DNA of 64,000 nucleotides from Sporisorium sorghi (taxonomy: Eukaryota > Basidiomycota > Ustilaginomycetes > Ustilaginales > Ustilaginaceae): the NCBI GenBank assembly GCA_023212695.1, contig JALCCG010000025.1, positions 1-64,000 of the forward strand. Reading direction: 5' to 3'. Positions 52,692 through 64,000 of this stretch are shown here, piece after piece; within the stretch, counting starts at the first letter, position 1; every line of letters starts with the position of its first letter. Both the position numbers and the translations under genes were made by a program. The notes below the pieces were generated by a model, which ran no database searches, was not told the DNA's origin, and saw nothing but the letters and a program-made list of their open reading frames with translations.

Positions 52692-54776
52692 TTAGTAGCG
52701 GATGAAGAGCGGATCGACGTAGTGCGCTTCTGCGTTGTTGAAGGGCGCGTGCGGGGCCTGGACGGTGAACTGGGCGCAGCTGTGGGCGTGCACGAGGCCC
52801 TGTTTGGTGGAAGGGTATCCGCCGTGGGCCGTGGCGTGGTGGTGCTGGTGGTGCTGGTGATGCAGCGGGGAGAACGCATCAATGGGAGGCGTCGGGTAAG
52901 GCGTGGTGGTGGAAAGAGGCTTGCGGATCACCACATTGTCCAGAGGCTCGTGCTCGCCATTGACACTCGGATGCGATGGCTGCCAGTGGAAGTAATCGCT
53001 CTGCTGGGATGCGATGGGTGCGCACGGCATGTGAACGCCCAAGATACCTCGATCGTGACCCGCTGCCAGCTGCCAGTACGCAAGAGCGTGGTGCTTGGGC
53101 ATCATGCCGCCTGCGCCCGCCGGTTGCTGCGGGAAGGCGTAAGGAGCAAGCAGCGTGTTGGGCGTCGAGACGAGCGGCTCAAACACGCTTCGCGGGCAAG
53201 GCTGGGCGAAGGGAGGGCTCAGACCATAGTTGCGCGGTCCCGAGGTGAAAGCCTGCAGCGCTCGGTCGTCGGCCACCTGGCGACGCTTGAGGCTGCGACT
53301 GGGCGAAGGCGTAGAGCGGTACTGGGTCTCGCTGAGCGGGCTCGTCTGGGCATGCTGAGCGTAGCTCCTCTTGCTGCCAGTGCCAACGTCGGCCTGCGCA
53401 ACTAGGGTGGGCACCATGGTGGGCAGCCTGGCGTCCGCAGACGAAGTGGCAGGCGTTGGGTAGCCAGCGTTGTTGATCATGACCTGCACGCTGGCGTCGA
53501 GGTCGAATCTGGGCATAGGAGCGGCAACGGATGCAGCGGCAGGGGCGGGGGCGGGAGCGGGAGCATAGACATGGCTTAAGTGACTGGTGGCCGACGACGA
53601 GCGAGGACGAGAGTCGATCGCAAGGTGCTCTGGCGACCACGATCGCGACGGACTGATACGAGAGTTGTGGGCGATGCGGCGAGGAGCGTCGTAGGTCGAT
53701 CCAAGGCCAGGCGCCTGGTGCGGAGAAAGCAGGGCGGGTTGCCTTGCCGACGAAAGCTGCTGCTGTTGTTGGTGGTGGAGAGCGGCTTGGCGGACCTTCT
53801 CAGCCTCGTGGGCGCTGAGAGCGAGTTGACGACGCTCGGCAAGAGTCTCGAGCGTGCCGATCCAGCTGCGGAAGTTGGCGTCGGAAGCGTGAATGTTGGA
53901 AGAAAGGCCGAGCCAGAACTCGATCTCCATCTTGGTGACGTCCTTGAGCTTGAGGCCCGAGAGCTCGGACCAGGTCTTGTTGGTGTAGGTGTGGTCGTCG
54001 AGGAACTTGTTGGCGAGCATGAGGGCGGTTACGAAAAGGCGGAACTCGCTGCCATCCTGACCGCGCAGGCCCGGGTTCTTTGACTTGAGTCGGTGGATGT
54101 AGAGGAGCGCGAGGATGATGACCGACTTGGAGACCTGGGTGGTGTTGAGCATGTTGCGTACGAAGTCGGTGAAGCGACGGCGGGGAAAGAGGCGGAGCAG
54201 ACGCGGGTCGTTGGATCGCTCGGAAGCACTGGGTCGGGAGCGGGAAGCGTCGACAGCGGATCGAGCGTGCGCCTCAACGGCGTTGTGGAGATCACGCACC
54301 GAGAACGAGACGGCCTCGGAAAGGCTGCCGAGGCTGAGCTTCTTGGAGTGCCGCTTGTGCGCTGAAGATGTGGAAGCGGTGGGCGAGCTAGTGACGGATA
54401 GGCGGCCGGGACGAGACGAGGGGCTGGAGGCGGAAGAGAGCGAGCAGCTTGGTTCGTGGCTGTCGATGCCGCTGAACCAAATGTAGCAGACCATCTGGGC
54501 GCACCAGTCGCTGACCGAGGTGGACGACTTGAGGTCAGCATCGTCGTGGGCTGATTTGGCAGCGGGAGCAGTCGCAGTGGCGGCTTCCACCTCGGCATCC
54601 GAGTCTGTTGCCCCTGTCGGGAAGGGGACGGCATTGACAGGAGCGGCGTTGCTCGACTGCTTTCGAGATCGCGGCCAGTTCTCCTTGCTGAGGTAGCCAC
54701 GAGCGTCGCAGGGGACGTCCTTGCGGAAGCCCTGGGCGAGGGGCAGAGCCGACTGTGGCTGAGCGATGTAGACCAT
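52692..54776 (-). CDS. Pho85-type cyclin (Clg1/Pcl-like)
   Basis: The 694-residue intronless frame starts at 54776. A cyclin fold of the Pho80/Pcl class occupies about residues 196-320: FPRRRFTDFVRNMLNTTQVS, VIILALLYIHRLKSKNPG, EFRLFVTALMLANKFLDDHT, YTNKTWSELSGLKLKDVTKM and EIEFWLGLSSNIHASDANF. The motif order and the NKFLDD-x(4)-N-x-x-W core are typical of cyclins that partner the kinase Pho85. The long disordered C-terminal half, rich in His/Ser/Pro/Ala/Gln, matches the Clg1 subgroup more than Pho80 itself. These cyclins steer Pho85 in nutrient, polarity and autophagy responses. Which process applies here is not visible. Confidence 0.9.
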   Translation of the reverse strand: MVYIAQPQSALPLAQGFRKDVPCDARGYLSKENWPRSRKQSSNAAPVNAVPFPTGATDSDAEVEAATATAPAAKSAHDDADLKSSTSVSDWCAQMVCYIWFSGIDSHEPSCSLSSASSPSSRPGRLSVTSSPTASTSSAHKRHSKKLSLGSLSEAVSFSVRDLHNAVEAHARSAVDASRSRPSASERSNDPRLLRLFPRRRFTDFVRNMLNTTQVSKSVIILALLYIHRLKSKNPGLRGQDGSEFRLFVTALMLANKFLDDHTYTNKTWSELSGLKLKDVTKMEIEFWLGLSSNIHASDANFRSWIGTLETLAERRQLALSAHEAEKVRQAALHHQQQQQLSSARQPALLSPHQAPGLGSTYDAPRRIAHNSRISPSRSWSPEHLAIDSRPRSSSATSHLSHVYAPAPAPAPAAASVAAPMPRFDLDASVQVMINNAGYPTPATSSADARLPTMVPTLVAQADVGTGSKRSYAQHAQTSPLSETQYRSTPSPSRSLKRRQVADDRALQAFTSGPRNYGLSPPFAQPCPRSVFEPLVSTPNTLLAPYAFPQQPAGAGGMMPKHHALAYWQLAAGHDRGILGVHMPCAPIASQQSDYFHWQPSHPSVNGEHEPLDNVVIRKPLSTTTPYPTPPIDAFSPLHHQHHQHHHATAHGGYPSTKQGLVHAHSCAQFTVQAPHAPFNNAEAHYVDPLFIRY

Positions 54777-55742
54777 GGTGGGACGAAGGCTTCGAAATCG
54801 GATCGCTGCCAGAGCTGGAACCGATAGCCTGAAAGACGAGGTTGACGATGGGAGCTAGAGCGCTAGATTCAGGATGAGTGTGAGAATGCCAGCATGGAGG
54901 TGGTGGGAACGCTTGGGGTATGAGTGTTGGAAAGCGTTGGTAGGGTTGGGTCAATGCAGGGCTCGTCGTGTATGAGGAGTGAGCTGGTGGCGCCTAGTGG
55001 CCGACTAGGATGTAGTTGACTGTATGTGTGTTGGTCGTGAGTCTCGATGCGAACGGTCGAGAAGGATGAAACCAGTGCAAAGAGAGAGCTTTGACGACGG
55101 TGTTGAGGGGTAGAATGAAGCCGAGAGAATGATGAAGGAAGTTAGGAGGTAGGATGGTAGTGAAGTCGGTAAGAAGGAACGAAGCGAAAGAGAGGCAATA
55201 CCCGTCGAGGAGTCAGCGTTGGGAGAGAGAGAGAGTCGTAAGAGAGAAGACCAAGAACAAGAAAGAGGATGTCGGATGAGAGAGATGAAGGATGATTCAG
55301 AGGTTGTTGGCGAGCGAGCCTTTGGAAGGAAGAGGTGGAAGAGGATGAAAAGGAAGAGGGAATGCCGATCAGAGGGAAGTCCAGCTTGCGGGTTTGCAGT
55401 CGTGTCAAACGAGGCTATGGCTGGAAGAAGAAAGCGGAGGAGCAAGACGAAGAGGAGGAGGAGGAGGAGGATCAGACAGTAAGCACCAGACGACAAGCGG
55501 AAGCGGAACGTCAGAGAGCAACAGCAACAGCAGCGGCTCAGTGTGAGTCTTGCTGCACCGACCGACCGGAGCACAGCCAGAAAGTCACACTTTCTCAGAC
55601 TCGCTCTCACTCTCACACAAAACAGCGCGTGTTGCGGAAACTCAAAAAGCAATCTCAACTCAACCAGAATCAGAACCAACAACACCCAGCTCCGCTCTCA
55701 CTTTATCGCCGTCGCTGAGTGGAGGCGAGCGGAGTCGATAAG

Positions 55743-55797
<55 letters not shown>
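55743..55797. repeat. A55 homopolymer
   Basis: Fifty-five A without interruption, about 970 bp upstream of the cyclin start codon, where the gene's own strand reads T55. Exact length may be affected by sequencing error. Confidence 0.95.
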
Positions 55798-55798
<1 letters not shown>

Positions 55799-56032
55799 CG
55801 AGACAAAGGGGGCAGCAGCAGCAAGCGGAAGAGCCGAACAATTGGAAAAGAGATAAAAAATAAAAATAAAAATAAATAAAAATAAACACAACCTGTCATC
55901 ATCACAACGGAAAGAGTGCGGACGTGCCGAGCGGAAAGAGAGAGTTGAGCGGTCTCAAAGCCAAGAACGGCGCGTCCACACCGTCCCGCAACAACTGATT
56001 GTTGCAATTGAACGCAGCAGAACGAACCTGGG

Positions 56033-56060
56033 TCTCTCTCTCTCTCTCTCACACACACAC
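56033..56060. repeat. (CT)n/(AC)n compound microsatellite
   Basis: Nine CT units run into five AC units in the gene-free region upstream of the cyclin gene. Confidence 0.92.
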
Positions 56061-57013
56061 AGCAGCAAGCAATTTGGCGTCAGTCACTTGGCTCTCATAT
56101 TGTCAACACACAAACAGTACACCACACACCGCTTTTCCGCGTGGATTTTGGTGTGATTCAACGGGCGGCATCATCCGCATGCTCTTTCTACAGCGATTTC
56201 GAACCGATAAAACGCACAAGCTGGAAATTCCGATTGTAAGCGCAGACTCAGACGCTCACGCAAAAAAGTGAGGGATTTGGATTTGGATCAACGTTGAGCA
56301 TTGTCAAGCGCAGTCGGAGCACACACCACGCAGCACAGCACAGCACAGCGGAACGACCGCCACCGCCACGCCGCATGCTGCACAGCCCAAGCCCCTCTTT
56401 GTTTCTCTGCTACAGAAAAAGTGACCGGTTATGCACGCAGCTGTGTCTACTTCATCAACCCTCGACACAAGCCTCTTCCGTCTCGAGCCTCGTGAGGCTG
56501 GCTGGTAGCAACCACCGCGACGCCCCTTAATTAGGCTTGGCTTTCCCCACCATCAACGTCGTCGTCGTCGCCGTCCAAGCGAGCGCAGCATTTGATACGA
56601 CGCTCGTCTAAGCTAGCAAATGACGAAAGCAAAGAGAGCCAACCGCGCTTACACTTCGAATTGAAGCCAGAGCCGACCTTGTGAACCTTTCTTTCTTCGA
56701 GATGATGACCTGCATTCGATTCAACTGCAGCGGGAGTTGAAGGCCGAGACGAGAGTCAGTCAGTTGATGTGTGCCTTGTCTGCAGGCAGGGGCAGATCCC
56801 GCGAGACAGATTCTCGAACCACACAGCTCGGCCACTGCGGGCGGTGCCGTGCAGCGAAGTGCATCTTGCACTGTCTCTCTCCCTCTCTCCGTGCCGACCT
56901 GGCGGAGAGCTGAGAAAAAAAAATAAATAAAAAATTAAAAAATTAAAGGAGAAACAAGGGCGGAGCCCACAGATTGGCTCGCCGCGGAGCTACTAGCATC
57001 GCAGGAAAAAAAG

Positions 57014-57040
57014 AAAAAAAAAAAAAAAAAAAAAAAAAAA
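57014..57040. repeat. A27 homopolymer
   Basis: Twenty-seven A, preceded by seven A and one G. Short A/T-rich sequence lies about 100 bp upstream. Confidence 0.95.
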
Positions 57041-58623
57041 CTCGATTGGCCATCATCGCATCGCATTCTCGCATTGTTCGCCAAGCCAAGCGAGCAGCCG
57101 TAGCGTGGCATCCTCGCAGCGAGCCACAACACAAGCCGCCGCCCTGAGCAAGGAGGTTTCACCAGCAAAGCTCTTCTCGCTTGTGCGTCTCTATAGCGAG
57201 ACGAGGTTCGAAAGCGTTGTCGATCCTTCGAGACTCTCTTTCATTTGAGCTTGCGTTGACAGTCCCACTCAAATCACGCTTTGCTCACGTCACACTCGCG
57301 GAGGCGGGCGAATCTTAGCTTTCGAGACGGTGGAGATGGGATGGAGAAAAGTGTGCGTCCCTGATCGACCGCCAGCTTCAGGCTCAGCCAACGGGCGTCG
57401 ATGCGGCCAACACGCCATCACAGCGCATCGAAGCGCGGCGCCATCTGGCAAGAGCATGCCGGCCAGGCACTGCGTTCAACGGCACGACGCAGAAAATGAT
57501 TCGAAAAAAGGTCTCGATGCCTCGCCAACGGCGGGCTTGCTCGAGGTGATTACCGAGAAGACTGACGTGTCAGGTCCCGCAGCGCTCTGGAATTGTCGGC
57601 AAAAAGCTAAAGCAAACTTTGCGAGGTCCGCACCTTTCGAAGCGGATGGCCGGTCCTCGCCTACGAAGACCCACGCACGACTCGCTTGTGAGCAAACTAT
57701 GAAGTGCCTCATGTAGCTCTGTGACAGCCGTCGTCACCAACGGAAAACCTGGTTTGGTTGGCTGGTGACGCCAGTCTACATGATTCCACCCTCCCCTTTG
57801 CTGGTTGCAACGTGACAATGGCAAGGTTGGTGGTGCTTCTCGCCGCTACCCACGATGAGGGACTGCCCCTGAAACCAAGCATTGTCGCTCACCCTTTGTG
57901 CTTTCCTTTGATCACCAGCTGCGATGCATATCAATGTGATGCTCGATGAGCAACTTTTCATCCAAGAAAAACGATCCGACACCAACAAAGGAGGCTGGGT
58001 CAGGAGCATGAACTGCTGTTGGTTGCGCCCACCCTCTCTACTCGATGGGTGGATTGATGATACGGAGGGCCCGCGACATCTCATATCCCCTTGCAGTCGG
58101 AGAATCCAAACTCAGCTTGGACAGCTCAAAACAGTCGCTTCCCGCAAAAGAGAGCAGCGCCTGAGCGCATTCTGACTAAAAACTGACATTCAGGACGGAG
58201 CAGCCGAGTCTTGGTACCGAACATTTGATTCGCCGCTCGCCCGCTCGCCAGCCCGCTTGAAGATCGAAATTTCAACAGCGGGACCTGCACACACATAGAG
58301 TGGGATGTGCTCGGCATGTACCATATCGATTGCGAACACACCAGCAAGCTGCTCCAACGGCACCGCTCGGCAACGCCGACATCAAACCCTCAAAACGCGG
58401 CATAGTTAGGGGCGAAGGATGCAAAGACCAGAGCGGCGTCTTTTGCATGGCTCTGAGCAGGAACCGCAGTCTGCATCTGCACAAGCGGCCAAGTCCTGCG
58501 TGGTTGGTGGGCTAAGTTAGAAACGGAGCTGCAACGACGACAGCATTCCCGTCGAGCATAAGCGAGGAACCACGCCATGCTATGCTCCACTCACGATGTG
58601 AAACGCTCCGTGGCGCATGCCCT

Positions 58624-58625
<2 letters not shown>

Positions 58626-58667
<42 letters not shown>
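58626..58667. repeat. T42 homopolymer
   Basis: Forty-two T without interruption, in gene-free DNA. Confidence 0.95.
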
Positions 58668-59091
58668 CTTTCGGTTGCGAGAAGCTCCGCCTGCGTCTCC
58701 TCTTCCCTTTGATCTCACTCGAACCCGAAACAAAGGGCTTGAGTTCCACACAGCGAGACTAGCTCGGACAAGGTGGCACGAAACAGGCGTGTGCTAGCGT
58801 GATACTAGCATATGCTCAAGCTTGCACACCAAAACCCTATCGCGGTGGGTCCGAAGTGTACCCTCTCCTAGCTCGGCAACAAGGCGAGAGTTCCTTTTCG
58901 CTCGCTATGGACGGCGGTGTGACGGGGAAAAGAGTTTCGGTCGAAAGGAAACGAAATATTTCGACAAAGGGCACCCACAACAGCGAGCCTGAAAAGTCTC
59001 ACCGAGAAGTGTCAGCCAAAAGAAAAGGGCGCGGGGCGACCTGACCCGGGAAAAGAGGACCCCTCGGTCATTGTAGAATTTTGGCTCAACA

Positions 59092-59237
<146 letters not shown>

Positions 59238-62085
59238 CCGACGTCCCCCTGCTCAGATGCCGTCAGATGAAACGCTCGGTTGTGGGTCGCTCCTGCTTCA
59301 AGGGTGGATAAGCAAAGATAGCGAGCGTAGGGCTCGAGAGCGCCAGCTTCATCCCAGTCTTCAAAGCCTCTCTGCCAAGCAGCTTGGTCCCACGCCAGGC
59401 ACTTCCAGCAAGCTCGCCGGCCTCGGCTGCCTCGACACGCGCATCCTTAAACGTGACAACAAATGGGGGAACCGCGCTGCATCGTGGGTCGTAACGTGCA
59501 CTGTCCTCTTGCATCGACACCTTTCACGATCGTCACAAGCCACACAGGGAGTGTAAGGTGACCGATGACTAGAGCCACAATGCGGAGTTGATCCCGGAGT
59601 CTTCACAGCGGCAGCATCGTGAGAGGAGGACTCGCAGCAGGACTCAAAGACCGGTCATCATCGGCCGTTGGCAGCGTCGAAAGTCTGGGTGCGAAGCGTT
59701 TTCGCGGTACTGCAAGGGCTAGAAAAAGGTTTCTCTACTCAACCTTCACCATCAAGTGCCTGACTAGCGATCGGAGTCGACTCGAGCGATTGTCGTTCCA
59801 GGCGGCGGAGCAGCGGCTATGAAAGCAGCAGCGAGGTCCAGATCCCTGAGCGTGACTGCAGGAGGCGATTCCCGCTGAGCGCGCAAATGGTGCAAGTTTC
59901 GGATTCGGAGTGTCAACGAGCAAAGCGCGGGCGGGAGCATGTTGCGAACGAGGATCAAATCAATCTCAGCCACGCTACGCAGGCGAAGAGGGGGGTAAGC
60001 CCGAACTTTCGTTGCGGGTCGAGCCTGGACAAATACAGTAGATGAGGGCAAGGCAAGGGGCAACTTTTTTGGGAAGCAGCGAAGGCGGGCGGGGTGCGAA
60101 AAGACCCATTTGTCGCCGCTTTCTCCTCTTCGCCAGGAGAAGGGAAACTCGTTCTCGCTCTCCTGAACAAGGCTGCGGTCGGAGCTCGAAAGCTCTGACC
60201 GCCCCTTGGAGCGAAGTGAAGAAGCCTGCGTCGCGGCTGTTCGCTTTCAGTTCCGCAGCTACTGTATTTGCTCTCTCTCCTCTGCAAGAATTTCGTCTTT
60301 CGCCGCTGTTGGGTTTGCTGGGCTGTCAAGTGAGGCTCAGCTGTCGGTTCTAAGACGGCAACAGAGCCGACTTTCTCGCTTCGTCCTCTTACGTCTCGTC
60401 GTCGGGTAATCACATGGGGTTTCGGTTTCAGCGAAGAAAAAAAGCATGCCAACCAATCGTCCGAGTCGGTCTTTGGTGTGTGATCTGATCGACCCAACCG
60501 ATCTTCGGCTGTGAGGCGACTAAGGCTTCCCATGGCATGACGAGGTGCTACTTGCTGGCTCGCCTTTCAGCTCCAAAGTGCGCCCCTAAGTGGTCGCTAG
60601 GAGCATCCCGACGGAGCTTCAGGAGCTTTTACTACATGAGACGAGGTCTGAGACGTCAAACCCCCCTGTGGCTGGTGTAAGTCAAACCGGGTCTCACCAT
60701 CACAAAGCAAAAGCGAGCAATGTCGCATGCAGCGAGCGACCCTACAGCTGCCGCAGCCGCGACAATGTATACAGTACTCGCCTTAGTGTAGGCCTTGCAT
60801 GGAAAATTGGCGGAGATCGCGAGGTCGGCCAGGGCCAACACAAGCCTCGTGTCGTCAACTCCGCTCCTTTTGTTCTTCTCGGCTGTTGAGCCAATGGTGC
60901 TCGACCGCAGCGCTATCGAACCAAATTGGTCCCCATTGCTCGCTTGAGACAGAAAAAACCCTAGGTGCGCAAAAAAAAGGCGTGTGAGACGCCGTCGTCG
61001 GAAAGCCATCTCGACAATGCCGTTGTGCATCGCTGCTGCTCGCCGCAGAGCCAGGCGTGTGCTGGACTGGCCGTCTCTACATCGCATCAAGGTCCCCTTC
61101 CATCGGCGACAACAGGAAGAGTCATTTGCGGAAAAAAAAAAACCCCCTTTGTAACCAATCTGCCGTCCCGCTTGGCACTCACTTGGCACAACTCCGCCGC
61201 CGCTTTGAGTTGTCGCTAGACTCTGAAGCCGAGTAGCGAATCGTCTACTGTATGCCATACAGCGTAAGGTGCACTCTCGGCACACCTGGCCGTAACTTTC
61301 GGTGCTTGGCTTCCGCTCGAGCATGGCGTGACAGCGATCGAAACCCAGGAGTGAAGAACGGCCCTCGCGCCCCGAGACGCATTGCACAGCCCTGAACATG
61401 ACCAACTCGCACTGTTTCTGCGGGATGCCGGTGAACGGGAGCAGCAGCATGAAATCGTCCAACTTTACCGAGAATACCGCAGCTCTGCCAAAAGGAACGC
61501 GAGGTCCGTTCTCATCTCTTCATCTCGCATCGCAGGCGTTGCGCCATGCGGTTGCCTTAGCCTCAACGATACGGTTGGCGAGCAGCGTTGCGATGACAAA
61601 CATCGAACTCGTCGCCTAGTTGTCCTCTATTTCAGAAACGTGAGTGTTAAGAGAAGTCGGCTGTGCAACCGAGCCTCGTTGGTATGTCCGGGATCGCATC
61701 CGCGCTCGGTCGACCATGCGTTGGTCTGCTCTTGTTGCGTCACAGCGGTTCCACACGAGCCTCGGGTGGTCGCTTGTCGTAAGAGCGCGCCATGCGGCTG
61801 CCTGTTGCCGTGGCACTGCCGTTCGCTGCCGTTGAGTGTGACGAGCTCGGAGAGAGGGTGCCGTTCAGAGCTGCCAAGGGAAAGAAAAAAGCGAGCTGAA
61901 CAAGGGCGAAACTAGCGCGCGTCGTTGCAGACTAGTTGCGCAGCGAGTCGAGAGCGGCGACCGGAGCGTTTTGGCCCGGTTTGGAAGCTGTCAAAGTTGG
62001 ACGTAAATGAAGGCGCATCGGCGAGCGTGGATCTCGATAACACTCACCTCTGATGTCGACTTAACATTTGATGATTTGGTCACGC

Positions 62086-62091
62086 CACGTG
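62086..62091. promoter_or_regulatory. E-box CACGTG upstream of Pch2
   Basis: CACGTG within GCCACGTGACAC lies 194-199 bp upstream of the Pch2/TRIP13 start codon. It is a possible bHLH site, with no further support. Confidence 0.35.
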
Positions 62092-62284
62092 ACACGGCCT
62101 TCGCGATGTGTTACTTGTCGTAAAATGAAAGTGTTGGTGTCAAGCTTCTTCAGCAACGGCGCCTTCTTCCTCTCGGAAACCACCACGACATCCGCAGAGC
62201 TACGACGAGCTGTATGGGACGCGGCACATCACACTCGCTACCAAACAACGAACGGATCACATTTCGAACGACGTGATAGACGCA

Positions 62285-63673
62285 ATGCAGACGGACGCCA
62301 ATGCGTTACCCTCGCTGCCCATGAACGGATCACCGCGTAAAGGCAGCATCGCCGTCCACGTCGAAGTGCGTTTGCGGCCAAGCTCGATTGTCAGCGACGA
62401 ACACGTCCGATCAGAAGCCATCTCCTTCCTGACATCCAATTTCACGACGTTACAAGGCGAAACAGAGGTGACCGACTGGACCAGCTCTGCTTTCCTCGCC
62501 GCCAACGTAGACCGGATACGAATCGCCGAGATCGCATCTACATCTGCATCCTCATCAACGGCATCAGCAGCGATCCCCGTCTCGAGCGCAAAGCTGCAGG
62601 TGCACGTATACCAGCCCTCCTCGAGCGACATTGTCGACGAGTTCTCAGCTGCTGACCCGAACGCCGACGAAGGTGACGAAACAACAGCAGCGAGCGTGTC
62701 CGAGCTTCCCAACCGCAGCCTCGACGGCGTGTGGGACAGCCTGGTCTACGAGGACGACATCAAGCCGAAGCTGCTCAACTACATCTACACGACGCTTCTC
62801 TTCTCGGACGCCAACGTGAACTTCAACCTGGTCTCGTGGAACCGCGTTGTGCTGCTGCACGGGCCGCCGGGGACGGGCAAGACGAGTCTGTGCAAGGCGC
62901 TCGCGCAAAAGCTCGCGATCCGCCTCGCACACCGCTACACGCACGGCAAGCTGGTCGAGATCAACAGCCACTCGCTGTTCTCCAAATGGTTTTCGGAGTC
63001 TGGCAAGCTGGTGCAGCGCCTGTTTAGCATGATCACGGAGATGGTCGAGGACGACGATGCGTTTGTGGTGGTGCTTATCGATGAAGTCGAGTCGCTCACA
63101 GCTGCTCGGAGTGCGGCGGCGTCGGGGGGCGAGCCGACCGACTCGATCCGCGTCGTCAATGCGCTTCTCACCCAGCTGGATAAGCTGAAGCACCGCAAGA
63201 ACGTGCTGATCATGACGACGTCGAATATGACCGACTCGATCGACGGGGCGTTTATTGACAGGGCGGATCTCAAGCAGTACGTGGGCCTGCCGCCGCCCCA
63301 GGCGATTTACTGGATTCTGGAGAGCTGTCTCAAGGAGCTGGTGCGCGTGGGGCTCGTGGCGCCGGTGGAGCTGCCGTCGTTCCAGCAGGCGGTCATCGAG
63401 CATGTCAATATCCACGAGGAAGGCATGGTGCCGGAAAGCGCCGCAAGCAGAGCGGGGTTCCAGCTGCTCGATCTGGCGTACAAATGTAGAGGGCTCTCGG
63501 GTCGGTCGCTGAGGAGGCTGCCTGTGCTGGCGCATGCGCATCACATTGGCATGGCTCAGGCGCCGATCGACTGCGAGGTGTGGCTCGAGGCGATGAAGAA
63601 GGCCTCGCGTGAGGATAAGAAGGAAGACGAAGGTTCTGACGGCTACGTGGGGGATAAAGAAGCAGTGTATTGA
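62285..63673 (+). CDS. PCH2: Pch2/TRIP13-type AAA+ ATPase, HORMA remodeller
   Basis: The first ATG at 62285 gives 462 residues. An in-frame extension upstream begins with GTG and adds only four codons. The N-terminal domain contains IAVHVEVRLRPSS, matching the family. The AAA+ core begins DGVWDSLVYEDDIKPKLLNYIYTTLLF, with Walker A GPPGTGKT (193-200), EINSHSLFSKWFSESGKLV, Walker B VLIDEVES (264-267 core), and the sensor and arginine regions TTSNMTDSIDGAFIDRADLKQYVG. The C-terminal lid ends GLSGRSLRRLPVLAHA. It closely follows human TRIP13. Pch2 unfolds HORMA proteins such as Hop1 and Mad2 in meiotic checkpoint and recombination control and, in many organisms, spindle checkpoint silencing. It acts in the nucleus. 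Confidence 0.96.
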   Translation: MQTDANALPSLPMNGSPRKGSIAVHVEVRLRPSSIVSDEHVRSEAISFLTSNFTTLQGETEVTDWTSSAFLAANVDRIRIAEIASTSASSSTASAAIPVSSAKLQVHVYQPSSSDIVDEFSAADPNADEGDETTAASVSELPNRSLDGVWDSLVYEDDIKPKLLNYIYTTLLFSDANVNFNLVSWNRVVLLHGPPGTGKTSLCKALAQKLAIRLAHRYTHGKLVEINSHSLFSKWFSESGKLVQRLFSMITEMVEDDDAFVVVLIDEVESLTAARSAAASGGEPTDSIRVVNALLTQLDKLKHRKNVLIMTTSNMTDSIDGAFIDRADLKQYVGLPPPQAIYWILESCLKELVRVGLVAPVELPSFQQAVIEHVNIHEEGMVPESAASRAGFQLLDLAYKCRGLSGRSLRRLPVLAHAHHIGMAQAPIDCEVWLEAMKKASREDKKEDEGSDGYVGDKEAVY

Positions 63674-64000
63674 CGCGGTGTCGCTTCTCGTCCCTATCCC
63701 GGTTTTCTCGCGGGTCGAAGGCGCTGCTTTCCATATTTGTACTTGTACGCTTATCAGGTGCTTCATATTGCTGTACAGACACAGTACATATAGAAAGTGC
63801 GTGTCTACGAGAGCATGTACCAAGTCGTTGAGTGACAGAGATCCCTTGGTGCCATCGTTGTTTGGTGAAAGGATGCCTCGACAGAAAAGATTCTCCCAAA
63901 AAATGGCACCAAGAAAAAAAGAGCACCAAAATGCAGGCCACAAAAATGCAGTCAATTTACGGGCTTTGACAGCTGGTCCACCTTCGAATCGGTGGTAACG
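63674..64000. other. 3' flank of the Pch2 gene
   Basis: No gene is recognised in the last 327 bases. The sequence is A-rich near 63895-63925 and probably includes the Pch2 3' UTR. The window ends before the next gene. Confidence 0.6.

Noticed and set aside
60656..61462. 268-codon minus-strand frame in the gene-free region
   Set aside because: Irregular composition, many Cys/Arg/Ser, crosses A/T-rich tracts, no domain or splice support.
62645..63955. 436-codon minus-strand frame over Pch2/TRIP13
   Set aside because: Antisense shadow; the plus strand encodes an intact AAA+ core.
63978..63995. CCACC-TTCGAATC-GGTGG hairpin resembling a tRNA T arm
   Set aside because: The loop has eight bases, the conserved G53-C61 pair is absent, and no acceptor, D or anticodon arm can be placed around it.

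Overview
The window reads as nuclear DNA of a fungus, most likely a smut (Ustilaginomycotina). Genes are densely packed on both strands. Coding sequence is GC-rich in third positions and mostly intronless, with a few short GT-AG introns. Proteins carry long low-complexity Ser/Ala/Gln/Pro stretches. The domain set is eukaryotic and fungal: Snt2, a Yap-like bZIP factor, a Pho85-type cyclin, Ssh4/Ear1 and O-acetylhomoserine sulfhydrylase. I cannot name the species from sequence alone.

Layout: 1-5137 has no recognisable gene and opens with long poly(T). A PAS-like regulator (5138-7510), a tRNA-Tyr gene with an intron (7737-7842) and a mitochondrial VWA8-like AAA/VWA ATPase (8276-13144) follow on the plus strand. 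A 1004-residue Pro/Lys-rich protein with a BTB-like C-terminus (13434-16448), a short-chain dehydrogenase (18573-19520) and a small membrane protein (20244-20741) lie on the minus strand. The plus strand then carries a mitochondrial FAD/folate-type carrier (21278-22738), an intradiol ring-cleavage dioxygenase (24078-25019) and a U1A/U2B''-type spliceosomal protein with one intron (25478-26296).

The middle holds UTP-glucose-1-phosphate uridylyltransferase with four exons (26703-28782, minus), a membrane-anchored disordered protein with Atg8-interaction-like motifs (30313-31662, minus), F-actin capping protein beta (32228-33196, minus), O-acetylhomoserine sulfhydrylase with one intron (34319-35795, plus), ARF6 (36933-37481, plus), Ssh4/Ear1 (37753-40014, minus), a Yap-type bZIP with one intron (41334-42794, plus) and the chromatin reader Snt2 (42884-46507, minus).

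The right part holds a WD40 protein (50504-52387, plus), a Clg1-like cyclin (52692-54776, minus), a 7.5 kb gene-free stretch containing four long homopolymers including an uninterrupted T142, and the AAA+ remodeller Pch2/TRIP13 (62285-63673, plus).

Most genes are conserved housekeeping or regulatory loci and do not form one pathway. Loose themes are endosomal trafficking (ARF6 and Ssh4, tail to tail) and nuclear regulation (bZIP and Snt2, tail to tail, 89 bp apart). I found no defence island, transposon, secondary-metabolite cluster or clearly new multi-gene system. The best leads are the candidate autophagy-receptor-like protein, the stop-free in-frame intron inside an RNA-binding domain, the long homopolymers in gene-free DNA, and the C13 tract just behind the uridylyltransferase stop codon.
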